From Desulfobulbaceae bacterium (lineage in GTDB: Bacteria; Desulfobacterota; Desulfobulbia; Desulfobulbales; SURF-16), in assembly GCA_021160685.1 (NCBI GenBank), contig JAGHCC010000192.1:1-10179 (forward strand): a stretch of DNA of 10,179 nucleotides. The letters run 5' to 3'. Within the stretch, counting starts at the first letter, position 1, and the number at the start of each line of letters is the position of its first letter. Shown here piece by piece: positions 1 to 6,457 of the stretch. The position numbers and the translations under genes are program-made. Under the pieces are notes generated by a model. That model worked only from the letters and a program-made list of their open reading frames with translations. It ran no database searches and had not been told where the DNA came from.

Positions 1-1
1 A

Positions 2-235
2 AGCGCCATAGAGGCCCCCAGAGGTCTGCTGTTCCACGAAGTTAAAGTGGATGACCAGGGGCGTATTGTTTACTATAACATTATTCCTCCCACTGTCCTG
101 AATCTTTCCGCTCTTGACAGCGAGGCGTTTTTGTTGCTCAAAACATATCAGGATGAGTCGGACAGCAGGAAGACGGAACTCCTTGAAGAACTGATCCGGG
201 CCATGGATCCCTGTATTACCTGCGCGGTTCACTGA
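2..235 (+). CDS. [NiFe] hydrogenase large subunit, C-terminal fragment (5' end outside window)
   Basis: This is the last 77 residues of a [NiFe] hydrogenase catalytic subunit, which binds the Ni-Fe(CN)2CO centre for H2 oxidation or production. The reading frame is open from the window edge. It begins with the conserved EAPRGLLFHEV stretch (residues 4-14 of the fragment), followed by N-I-I-P-P-T, and ends with DPCITCAVH, the C-terminal CxxCxxH motif whose two cysteines bind nickel. The IEAPRG and NIIPPT wording is like cytoplasmic group 3 or related multimeric hydrogenases, but the subgroup cannot be fixed from the tail alone. The stop codon follows the motif histidine directly, so there is no C-terminal extension. 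Most large subunits carry an extension that a maturation endopeptidase removes; known exceptions include H2-sensing HoxC/HupV types. The gene converges with the minus-strand gene 15 bp downstream. Confidence 0.9.
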   Translation, partial: SAIEAPRGLLFHEVKVDDQGRIVYYNIIPPTVLNLSALDSEAFLLLKTYQDESDSRKTELLEELIRAMDPCITCAVH

Positions 236-250
236 GCAGGATGAAGATTA

Positions 251-1192
251 TCAGCGTTTTCGGCTGAGAATTTGTTCCAGCTTCGGCCACAGCTCCTGCA
301 GTTTCTCCTGATCTTGAACCGTTATGGTCAGGGTGAGTTCGTCTTTTTCAAATGAAGGAACGTGGCTTAAACCGACGCCTTTCGGCAGTTGAAGTTTGCC
401 TGTAAAGCGGCGGAATTCCTGTTCGGCCTCGTTCAGACGGGGAAAGCGTTTTCTGTTGATCCAGGCCATGAGGTTTGCTGCTTTTTGGGGAAGATTGGCC
501 TCGGGGTGATTGAGAATTGCCTCGGCCTCGGGATCGGAAAGAATCTGGCGGATGGATGAGTTGCTGCGGACAGCAAGTTCCCGGCTGGAAATGGTCAGTT
601 TTTTCTGGTTTCCGACGCTTAAATGAAGCAGGGTGATGACTTCAAAGAGGGCCATCCGGTCGCCAAAATCAAGTTTGCCCAGTTCCAGGGCTACTTTTTC
701 GTCCAGCCGTCCTTTGTGAACGGCAACAACGAGAGGCTCTTCAAGGTTAAGGAGGGCGATAAGGCGTTTAAGCAGGTTGGGCCGGGGGGGGAACCCGAGC
801 GGGGGCAGAAATCGTTCGGCCGCCTCGTTGTCATCTGTTTCCTGTAAAACCTTTCGAAAAAAGATTGCCTGTTCAACCGGGTTTATTTTTCCGTTAAGAA
901 GCATTTCCTCCAAGACAATGGCCAGTCCGTCAAGAACTGTGGTTGAGGCAGTCATCACCAGACAGTCACAGCAGGCCCGGCCTGATTCCTTTGCCGCGCG
1001 CAGCCGTTTCCATCCGGAAATAATTTGAAAACATTTTTCTCTTTTTTCCCGGATAATGGGCGGATGCAGAATTCCGGTTCTTTTAATTGATTCTTTCAGC
1101 TTTGCGGAAATAATTTCCTCACTGGTCGGAGCCAGAATAAAGCTGTCATCATTAAAATCAATCTGATCGAAACGAATGCGGCGCGTTTGCAT
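251..1192 (-). CDS. ParB/Srx-like N-terminal domain protein, 313 aa
   Basis: The N-terminal part (residues about 1-95) resembles the ParB/Srx (ParB N-terminal, CTPase/nuclease-like) domain. It has a region of the form 'IKRTGILHPPIIR', then IISGWKRLRAAKESG, which matches the G-x-R-R-x-R-A box of ParB proteins. It is followed by NGKINPVEQA, like the N-x-x-L-N-P-x-E-E-A segment of ParB. The remaining 200 residues do not show an obvious ParB DNA-binding or dimerisation domain to me. The gene is alone on its strand with no parA next to it, so it need not act in chromosome partition. ParB-fold proteins also serve as nucleases, regulators and enzymes. The start is an ATG at 1190-1192 with a weak GGGA upstream. 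The coding strand carries a C8 run opposite 784-791. It is divergent from the RibD-like gene. Confidence 0.7.
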   Translation of the reverse strand: MQTRRIRFDQIDFNDDSFILAPTSEEIISAKLKESIKRTGILHPPIIREKREKCFQIISGWKRLRAAKESGRACCDCLVMTASTTVLDGLAIVLEEMLLNGKINPVEQAIFFRKVLQETDDNEAAERFLPPLGFPPRPNLLKRLIALLNLEEPLVVAVHKGRLDEKVALELGKLDFGDRMALFEVITLLHLSVGNQKKLTISSRELAVRSNSSIRQILSDPEAEAILNHPEANLPQKAANLMAWINRKRFPRLNEAEQEFRRFTGKLQLPKGVGLSHVPSFEKDELTLTITVQDQEKLQELWPKLEQILSRKR

Positions 1193-1293
1193 GTGGGGTT
1201 CCCGGTGAGAAAAGAATCAAAAATTGGTTGGTCAGCTCTGCTTCATAGTATAAAGTGCGAAGAACGGCAAATGAAATTAAGTGAGGAGAATCC
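1193..1293. promoter_or_regulatory. Divergent intergenic region; weak plus-strand promoter candidate
   Basis: This 101-bp gap separates two genes that point away from each other, so it should contain promoters for both. On the plus strand TTGGTT (1224-1229) and TAGTAT (1246-1251) are 16 bp apart and loosely resemble a sigma-70 -35/-10 pair. The match is only partial (about 3 and 4 of 6 bases). I see no palindromic operator. Confidence 0.3.
1283..1288 (+). promoter_or_regulatory. Shine-Dalgarno site selecting a TTG start
   Basis: GAGGAG lies 5 bp before TTG at 1294. The next in-frame ATG (1306) would remove part of the conserved first beta strand, so the TTG codon with this strong site is the best start for the RibD-like reductase. 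Confidence 0.6.
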
Positions 1294-1944
1294 TTGAAAG
1301 TCAGTATGATTGCAGCCATGACCCTTTGCGGCCGTATCAGCCCGGGTCCTCTGGCCGGCCGCCGTGATCGCTGTCTGCTTGAAAAGATGCGCAGTGAAAC
1401 CGGGGCCAGTCTGTTGGGAGCGGAAACCCTGCGCTCCGCTGATCCGGAAATGAGCGGGCCGGATGGAGTTGATTCAAGTCGTTTCAGGGGAATCATGACC
1501 TTATCCGGCCGTATTCCGGTGACTGGCAAAAAAATATTTCAAGGTGAAAATAAACCGATTATCTTTACCGGCAGCAAGGTTTATACCGATTTACGACAAA
1601 GATTGACAGGACTGGCCCATGTCGTCCAGCTGGAGTCGGGGCCGGCGGGTTTATCGATTGGCGCGGCCCTGGATTTTTTTGCCGGAAAAGGTGTGGATTC
1701 GGTTTTGATTGAAGGCGGCGGCATACTCAATTATGCAGCATTTCTGGAAGGGGTTGTCGATGAAGTCATCATTACCATTGCGCCAAAACTTTCCGGTGAT
1801 AGCCAAGCCTCTTTGCTGGTTGACGGGGAGAGCCCGCTTGGCGTTCCATTTTTGAATCTGGAGTTGATTTCGTGCGAAGCGGCTCTAAACGGAGAAATTT
1901 TTACCCGTTATCGGGTTTGTAAGGGAAATTGTCAAAATGCATAA
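1294..1944 (+). CDS. RibD C-terminal / dihydrofolate reductase-like NAD(P)H-dependent reductase, 216 aa
   Basis: The protein has the fold signature of the RibD C-terminal domain family, which reduces the ribosyl group of the pyrimidine intermediate in riboflavin synthesis. Some relatives reduce folates or unknown pterin-like substrates. The N-terminus V-S-M-I-A-A-M-T-L-C-G-R-I matches the 'SxAxTLDGKI' start of the family, and GAETLRSADPEM corresponds to the 'G.xTvrxDxP' region. The segment LIEGGGILN (E140-G143 region) with V-D-E at D156/E157 and IAPKLSGD matches the C-terminal 'EGGxxLnxxf...vDExxxxxaP' box. The N-terminal deaminase domain of full RibD is absent; 216 aa fits a stand-alone reductase. 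It starts at TTG with a strong Shine-Dalgarno and overlaps the next gene by 8 bp. It may be an ordinary riboflavin reductase or a specialised one for its neighbours. Confidence 0.75.
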   Translation: MKVSMIAAMTLCGRISPGPLAGRRDRCLLEKMRSETGASLLGAETLRSADPEMSGPDGVDSSRFRGIMTLSGRIPVTGKKIFQGENKPIIFTGSKVYTDLRQRLTGLAHVVQLESGPAGLSIGAALDFFAGKGVDSVLIEGGGILNYAAFLEGVVDEVIITIAPKLSGDSQASLLVDGESPLGVPFLNLELISCEAALNGEIFTRYRVCKGNCQNA

Positions 1945-2679
1945 ACAGGAACTGGCCATTCTTTTTTCAGGGGGCACGGATTCACTCGCTCTTTACGCCT
2001 TGGCTGTTGCCGGTCATCATCCCGAACTGCCTCTGCCGCGTCATATCCATCTTCTGCACATGCTGAACGGCATGGGACGCTTTCCTGATTTTACCCGGAA
2101 TCGGTTTGAGGTGGCCCGGCGGATACTGGCCGCCCAGGTTTCCCAAAGCGATGAAATTCCCGAGGCGGATCTGGTTGAACTGGATATGGGCCGGCTTTTC
2201 AGGGCCTGTGGCTGGATCGCTATGAAGAGTTGATGCCCCGTTTCGGCGGCAGGAACCTGGTTTGCGTGGCCTGTAAGCTTGGAATGCATATCCGGGCCGT
2301 GATTTATTGCGCCGAACATCTTGTTCCACAAGTTGTGGCCGGTTCTGCAAGAAAGCAGGATTTCTACCCGGAGCAGACCCCTGTCTTCATGGAGAAGATT
2401 GCTGAATTTTCCAGTCGTTTTGGTATAAAAACATCTTTTCCTGTTTATGAAGATTTCAGCGAGGACATGACGACCAGGCAGGTCCTGGAGGATTTCGGCC
2501 TGCCATCCACTGGCGGCGGGGAGAGAAAATGTCTGTTTTGCCAGACCCTGACAACGGCTGGCGAAAAAGAGATCGGCAGCTATCTTGATGAAATGATTCC
2601 CCGCGCCGTTGAATATGTAGATTTTCGTCTGGCGGGCCGTCTGGCCGAGGCTGCTGCCTGTTTTCCGCCTGGGCGGTAG
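1937..2679 (+). pseudogene. PP-loop (N-type) ATP-pyrophosphatase with two CxxC motifs, interrupted by a -1 frameshift
   Basis: Two reading frames make one protein. The first (1937-2233) begins MHKQELAILFSGGTDS, with the PP-loop SGGTDS at residues 11-16 that binds ATP pyrophosphate. The second continues in the -1 frame to 2679. Joining them at about 2197 (after L87) gives a continuous 247-aa protein. The join must lie between 2179 and 2228, because the -1 frame has a stop at 2176 and the first frame stops at 2231-2233. The second half contains CVAC (C110, C113), a G-x-x-R-K-Q-D-F-Y-P-E-Q segment (136-147) and CLFC (C199, C202). The cysteine pairs suggest a zinc or Fe-S site, as in QueC-like or tRNA-thiolation PP-loop enzymes. 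The exact family is not recognised. The start overlaps the reductase gene by 8 bp, suggesting coupled translation. The shift may be a real mutation, a sequencing error at the short T run (2196-2199), or, less likely, programmed frameshifting. Confidence 0.7.
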
Positions 2680-2733
2680 ATTTTACGAATTTTGAATTTG
2701 TTGATTTGCTGAATTTTTTAATAAATGAAAAAT

Positions 2734-2771
2734 CCCCCCTAACCCCCCTTTGAAAAGGGGGGTTAGGGGGG
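2734..2771. repeat. C/G-rich perfect palindrome (18-bp arms)
   Basis: The left arm is C6-TAA-C6-TTT (2734-2751) and the right arm is AAA-G6-TTA-G6 (2754-2771), separated by two bases. The arms are perfectly complementary. The second copy at 6014-6042 has the same organisation, so this is a dispersed repeat family. It ends 62 bp before the folE2 start. Confidence 0.8.
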
Positions 2772-2833
2772 GTACGACGGTTACTAATTTTCCATTTAGG
2801 CCAATGAAGTGGAATTCCCTTAAAACAAAACAA

Positions 2834-3751
2834 ATGAAAAACAACAATCAAACAACTCTTATCCCGGAGGAGATTCATCGTCAGGTTATCCGGTTCGGCA
2901 CCGATGTCCCGGAACAGCCTCCTTCCTTTGCCCTGCCCTTGGGTGAAGTGGGAATCGCCAATAAAACCGTCTGGGTTCGATTGCCGGAAGGCCGGATTCC
3001 CTTTACCGCCAAGGTGACAGTATCCTTGCCCGCTGAACTGCGTGGCATTCATATGTCCCGTATTGAGCGGGTGATCGCCGAGCTTGATGAGAGGGAATTT
3101 GTTGATCTCCGCGCTTACGGCATGGAACTTGGCCGCCGGGTTCTGGACAGTCAGCGTGGCGCACAGGGCTCGGTGCATCTTTCCGGCAAGCTGCCCCATG
3201 TTCGAAGGTCAAAGATCAGTGGCTATTCCTCCATAGATTCAATTGATATCTCGGCGGACATCAGGCTGGAGGAGGAGGAGCAGGCCGTTGAGGCAAAGGT
3301 CATGCTGGGTGTGGGTGTCTGTCATATCACCGCCTGTCCCTGCACCCAGCTTTATAACAGGGATGTGTTTCAAATCAATGAACACCCATGCCCTCTGCCG
3401 ACTCATTCCCAGCGGTCATTGACCTCATTGCAGATTGAGGGGGAGGGGGAAAGACCTGGATTCCGGGATATTCTTAACTGTCTTGAGTCGGCCCTGCACG
3501 TGACCCAGGATCTTCTGAAAAGGCCGGATGAGGCCGAGATTGTCCTGCAATCGCACCAGCGTCCGCAATTTGCCGAGGACGCGGTCAGGGAAACAGCCAG
3601 GGCCGCTGTCGATTATTTTGATCTGCCGGACGCTACCCGAATAATCATTGAGTCTCTGAGTCTGGAAAGTATCCATATCCATGATGTCTGCTGCCGGCTC
3701 GAAACGACATTGACCGAACTGCGCCAGTGCGTGAATCGATCGGAAAGATGA
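2834..3751 (+). CDS. folE2: GTP cyclohydrolase, FolE2/MptA family, 305 aa
   Basis: The enzyme opens the imidazole ring of GTP to make a dihydroneopterin compound for folate, queuosine or related pterin pathways. FolE2 makes 7,8-dihydroneopterin triphosphate; archaeal MptA makes the 2',3'-cyclic phosphate. Visible signatures are GIHMSR (residues 71-76) and the active-site ITACPCTQ (C168, C170), followed by PTHSQR (H191). The T-A-C-P-C-x-Q and T-H-x-Q-R wording is close to MptA, whereas bacterial FolE2 usually reads L-C-P-C-S-K and H-N-Q-R. ATG 2834 is chosen for its position just before the conserved part, but it has no Shine-Dalgarno. ATG 2804, ten codons upstream, has AGG 4 bp before it and is an equally possible start (315 aa). 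The reading frame stays open further upstream through the palindrome, which I do not regard as coding. The gene ends 1 bp before the next start. Confidence 0.88.
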   Translation: MKNNNQTTLIPEEIHRQVIRFGTDVPEQPPSFALPLGEVGIANKTVWVRLPEGRIPFTAKVTVSLPAELRGIHMSRIERVIAELDEREFVDLRAYGMELGRRVLDSQRGAQGSVHLSGKLPHVRRSKISGYSSIDSIDISADIRLEEEEQAVEAKVMLGVGVCHITACPCTQLYNRDVFQINEHPCPLPTHSQRSLTSLQIEGEGERPGFRDILNCLESALHVTQDLLKRPDEAEIVLQSHQRPQFAEDAVRETARAAVDYFDLPDATRIIIESLSLESIHIHDVCCRLETTLTELRQCVNRSER

Positions 3752-3752
3752 G

Positions 3753-5216
3753 ATGATTCAAACCTTTGATTCGAACTGGCTGAAAAGTTGTCCGGCCGGA
3801 CTGCTTGATGCCCTTTCCCGTCTTGCCGGAGAGAACGGGACAGAGCTTTTTGTGGTGGGCGGGGCCGTGCGCGATCACCTCTCCGGATCGCTTGCCCATG
3901 ATCTCGATATTGCCATACCCTCCGGCGCTCTTTCGTTTGCCCGGTGTCTGGCAGCGGATCTGGGCGGCACCTTTGTCCTGCTTGACGAAGGGGAGGGCGT
4001 GGCCAGGGTGGTCTGGAAGGGATTTGATATTGATCTGGCGGATTTTCGCGATCAGACGACTTCGATTGAGGACGATCTTTTAAAGCGGGATTTCACCATC
4101 AACGCCATGGCGTTTCGTTTTACCGGTGAATCCGGCAAAACAGAGGGTGAAATTATTGATCCGGCCAGCGGTCGGGAGGATTTTTATCATGGTCTGGTTC
4201 GCGTCATGAGTCCGGCTGCCTTTGAAAATGATCCCCTGCGTCTGCTCCGGGCCTATCGCTTCCAGGCGACCCTGGGTTTTCAGCTTGAGCCGGATACGGA
4301 AAAATGGATTGGCGAATACGGCCATCTCCTTTCCCGGTCGGCACCGGAACGGATCAGCCATGAACTGCAACGGATCATGGCTTCGGACCGGGCCGGGTCC
4401 ACTATTTTCTCCATGGTCGAAAGCGGCCTGTTCTGGTATCTTTTCCCGGAGTTGAAAAAAGGGGAGGGCATGGAGCAGCCGACAAGCCATCATCTTGATG
4501 TTTTTTCCCATTGTCTGGCAGCCCTTGACTGGATGGAAAAATTACAGGCACGGCCAAAAGATTTTTTCCCGGGGGATCTGGCAGCAAAGGTCTCCGCTTA
4601 TCTCGGGCAGGAAGAAAACCGTGTCCGGCTGAAATGGGCTGCTCTTTTTCATGATCTGGGCAAACCGGACTGCCATGTTATCCGCCAGGGCCGCATCACC
4701 TTTTACAATCATGACCAGGCCGGGGCCCAGGAGTTTGAAAAGATCGGGGTGCGGCTGCGTTGGAGCCGGGAGGATATCAAGCGCATCAGCCGATTGATCC
4801 GGCTCCATATGTGGCCTTTTCATCTGAATAATTCCAGAAAAAAGACCGGCATTACCGCTAAAGCCTGTCTGCGCCTGGTTAAGGCTGTGGGGGATGATCT
4901 GGCCGGTCTTTTTCTCCTGGCCATGGCTGACAGCCTGGCCGGGCAGGGGGTGAACAGACCGCCGGCCATGGAGGAGGAGCTGGCTGAATTGTACACCGAA
5001 GTTGAACGGGTCTGTCGGGAACAGGTGAGGCCGGTGCTTGAGCAGCCGCCCCTTGTCACCGGCCGTGACCTGATTGATCTGGGCCTGACTCCCGGCCCGG
5101 ATTTTAAAATGATTCTTTCCAGTCTGGAAAAGGCCCGAGTTGAGGGCAGTATTCAAACCCGGAGCCAGGGGTTGTCCTGGCTTGAATCCTTTGTGGCTGA
5201 AAATAATTTGCTTTGA
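3753..5216 (+). CDS. tRNA nucleotidyltransferase / poly(A) polymerase family protein with HD domain, 487 aa
   Basis: This is a class II nucleotidyltransferase of the CCA-adding enzyme/poly(A) polymerase family, which builds or repairs the 3' CCA end of tRNAs. In order it shows GGAVRD (36-41), the catalytic DLD (D50, D52) that binds metal, and RDFTINAMA (112-120). Then comes ENDPLRLLRAYRFQATLGF, the template or 'neck' motif region. An HD phosphohydrolase domain begins near LFHDLGK (H300, D301) and continues through NHDQAGA and IRLHMWPFH. At 487 aa it is longer than E. coli Cca. It could be a full CCA-adding enzyme or one of a split pair of CC- and A-adding enzymes; this cannot be decided without the rest of the genome. 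The ATG start follows the folE2 stop by 1 bp, with GGAAAG as a Shine-Dalgarno, so the two are probably cotranscribed. Confidence 0.88.
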   Translation: MIQTFDSNWLKSCPAGLLDALSRLAGENGTELFVVGGAVRDHLSGSLAHDLDIAIPSGALSFARCLAADLGGTFVLLDEGEGVARVVWKGFDIDLADFRDQTTSIEDDLLKRDFTINAMAFRFTGESGKTEGEIIDPASGREDFYHGLVRVMSPAAFENDPLRLLRAYRFQATLGFQLEPDTEKWIGEYGHLLSRSAPERISHELQRIMASDRAGSTIFSMVESGLFWYLFPELKKGEGMEQPTSHHLDVFSHCLAALDWMEKLQARPKDFFPGDLAAKVSAYLGQEENRVRLKWAALFHDLGKPDCHVIRQGRITFYNHDQAGAQEFEKIGVRLRWSREDIKRISRLIRLHMWPFHLNNSRKKTGITAKACLRLVKAVGDDLAGLFLLAMADSLAGQGVNRPPAMEEELAELYTEVERVCREQVRPVLEQPPLVTGRDLIDLGLTPGPDFKMILSSLEKARVEGSIQTRSQGLSWLESFVAENNLL

Positions 5217-5341
5217 CTCGTTTTTTTGAGGGAACCCTTAGGGAGAAAATTGAGGCATCCTTCATGAATGTCAAAAAGTAGTTGACACTTTTAATGATTT
5301 TGCGGCCATTTTTGTTATTGTAAAAAAAGAAAATTATTCCT

Positions 5342-5422
5342 GTAGGAGCCCGGCCCTCTGGGCGATTAGGCAATTGTGTGCTGCTGGCCGACATCGTTTC
5401 GCCCAGAGGGCTGGGCTCCTAC
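5342..5422. repeat. REPIN-like pair of inverted REP sequences
   Basis: Two 24-nt arms (5342-5365 and 5399-5422) are inverted and match at 23 of 24 positions, around a 33-nt spacer. Each arm starts GTAGGAGC and ends GGGCGA and contains its own short hairpin (GCCC with GGGC). That is the layout of REP sequences moved by RAYT (TnpA-REP) enzymes, whose REPs in pseudomonads also begin GTAGGAGC and end GCGA. It lies in the 252-bp gap between the tRNA nucleotidyltransferase gene and the 164-aa gene. The rest of that gap is A/T-rich, with a TTGACA at 5282-5287 but no good -10 element. Confidence 0.8.
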
Positions 5423-5468
5423 GGATAAAATAGTGCCAATCGGCAAATGTAAGGATACCAATATTGAT

Positions 5469-5963
5469 ATGGAACAGATTGAGAGAAAACTAATACCCAG
5501 TCTGCGTGAAGGCGTGGATGTGATCAGAATGATTTTTTTTAAAAGGCTGAAAGAATATCTTGTCGGCAAATATGGGCAGGAATCTCCCCCTTTTCATGGA
5601 ATGCTGGCCGGCGCCATTATGAATGAGCTGTTCGGCACTTCAAATCCTGATGAAAAATTTTCTTTGTTTGCCCGGGAAAACCAGGATCGCATCCAGGAGG
5701 AACTGAAGCTGGTTGCATCTGAATTTGAGGATCTTCGTATTCTGTTGACCGATGGGCTTCGTATTCACTTCCTCTGTAATCATCAGGAGGAACTCCTGGA
5801 AGAAAAAGAAAACGAGGAATTGCTTGCCAGGGCCAGGGAATACGGCATTCTGATTGAGGAACGGGATGTGCCTTTGCCCAAAGGATTTATGGAACTCGTT
5901 TATCGGGTCGGTGAATCATACGGTCTTGTGGCTTCCCAGGAAAACGCGCCTGCTGCCACGTAA
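5469..5963 (+). CDS. Hypothetical protein, 164 aa
   Basis: I do not recognise a family. The protein is soluble and acidic, with no signal peptide or membrane segment. It reads as mostly helical: an N-terminal MEQIERKLIPSLREGVDVI, a central charged helix rich in E and L (ELKLVASEFEDLRILL), then an E/K-rich stretch near residues 104-125 that could form a short coiled coil. It has a single cysteine, in the H-F-L-C-N-H segment. The frame is open upstream into the REPIN, but that part is repeat-derived, so ATG 5469 is chosen. AAGGA at 5451-5455 lies 13 bp upstream, rather far for a Shine-Dalgarno. Codon use and composition look like the neighbours. The gene has no close partners on either side. 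Confidence 0.65.
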   Translation: MEQIERKLIPSLREGVDVIRMIFFKRLKEYLVGKYGQESPPFHGMLAGAIMNELFGTSNPDEKFSLFARENQDRIQEELKLVASEFEDLRILLTDGLRIHFLCNHQEELLEEKENEELLARAREYGILIEERDVPLPKGFMELVYRVGESYGLVASQENAPAAT

Positions 5964-6013
5964 CAACTGAATAATTCGTAATTTTTCAATGAGTGGCGGC
6001 ATACCGACAACCT

Positions 6014-6042
6014 CCCCCTTTAGTAAAGGGGGATTGAGGGGG
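6014..6042. repeat. C/G-rich palindromic repeat, second copy
   Basis: CCCCCTTTAGTAAAGGGGG (6014-6032) is a perfect palindrome followed by ATTGA and a second G5 run (6038-6042). The outer left arm is degenerate (AACCT before 6014). The pattern of C-run, TTT, AAA, G-run, spacer, G-run, ATT is that of the 2734-2771 copy, so they are diverged members of one family. Confidence 0.7.
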
Positions 6043-6055
6043 ATTTATTTATAGA

Positions 6056-6271
6056 CTAAAGTTTCCCGCTTTTTGTGAAAATTTAAATTGCCAAGGTGTG
6101 CAGTTATAGTGGGGATTAATATATTTTTTGAGGTGTTTGCCATGCAAGTAGCAAAACCCCATTTTATTACCCCTTGACGTAACAATTTGACGACTACACA
6201 AACTCACGTTATTTCAACAAGATACATCATGCGGGCAATGTTGTCACTAAAACATAACCGGGAAACTTCAG
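6056..6271. mobile_element. MITE-like non-coding element, 216 bp, with 8-bp target duplication
   Basis: The ends are CTAAAGTTTCCCG (6056-6068) and CGGGAAACTTCAG (6259-6271), which are inverted repeats matching at 12 of 13 positions. Identical 8-bp TTTATAGA copies flank them (6048-6055 and 6272-6279), as expected for target-site duplication. Similarity continues inside both ends: GTGA followed by ATTGCC on the left (to 6092), mirrored by GGCAAT at 6234-6239. There is no open frame of useful length, so the element would depend on a transposase elsewhere. I cannot assign the IS family. The left duplication starts 5 bp after the G-rich palindrome. TTTATAGA is itself partly palindromic, so a 21-bp imperfect inverted repeat is an alternative description. 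Confidence 0.6.
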
Positions 6272-6279
6272 TTTATAGA

Positions 6280-6457
6280 TTGCCACCATTTATTGAGAAG
6301 TTACAATAATTTTTGAAATATCTCGTTGCCTGTTGTAAACTTTAGTTTTGCTGCAATGTCATTGTCTGCTCTTGTTCGTGTCCTCGATTTTATGTCAATG
6401 TCGGTTCGGACAAGGTTGGTATTTTAAAACAGACGTTATGCGGAAGAAGGAGATAAG
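6280..6457. other. Upstream region of the PilZ gene
   Basis: This A/T-rich stretch presumably contains the promoter of the PilZ gene, but I see no convincing -35/-10 pair and no riboswitch fold. It contains AAACTTTAGT at 6337-6346, the exact 10-nt inverse of part of the left end of the neighbouring MITE-like element, perhaps a remnant. AAGGAG at 6447-6452 is the Shine-Dalgarno, 5 bp before the ATG. Confidence 0.4.

Noticed and set aside
784..791. G8 run in the ParB-like gene as a phase-variation tract
   Set aside because: The frame is intact and encodes a proline-containing stretch in a GC-rich gene. A single 8-base run without a second-frame product is weak evidence.
2195..2200. Programmed -1 frameshift site in the PP-loop gene
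   Set aside because: The bases do not form a tandem slippery heptamer in the reading frame, and I saw no clear stimulatory hairpin or upstream Shine-Dalgarno-like site. A mutation or read error is simpler.
2750..2803. Earlier start for the GTP cyclohydrolase inside the palindrome
   Set aside because: The extra residues come from the repeat and have no family counterpart; ATG 2804 or 2834 is more plausible.
5217..5280. Intrinsic terminator after the tRNA nucleotidyltransferase gene
   Set aside because: The only stems (AGGG/CCCT) are 4 bp and are not followed by a T run.
5282..5310. Promoter from TTGACA at 5282
   Set aside because: No acceptable -10 hexamer occurs 16-18 bp downstream.
5376..5468. 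31-residue N-terminal extension of the 164-aa protein
   Set aside because: It begins within the REPIN spacer and translates the right REP arm; no Shine-Dalgarno supports it.
6061..6457. c-di-GMP riboswitch upstream of the PilZ gene
   Set aside because: I looked for the conserved GEMM-type segments and saw only a loose GGTGTTTGC/GCAAAACCCC pairing (6132-6160) within the MITE-like element.
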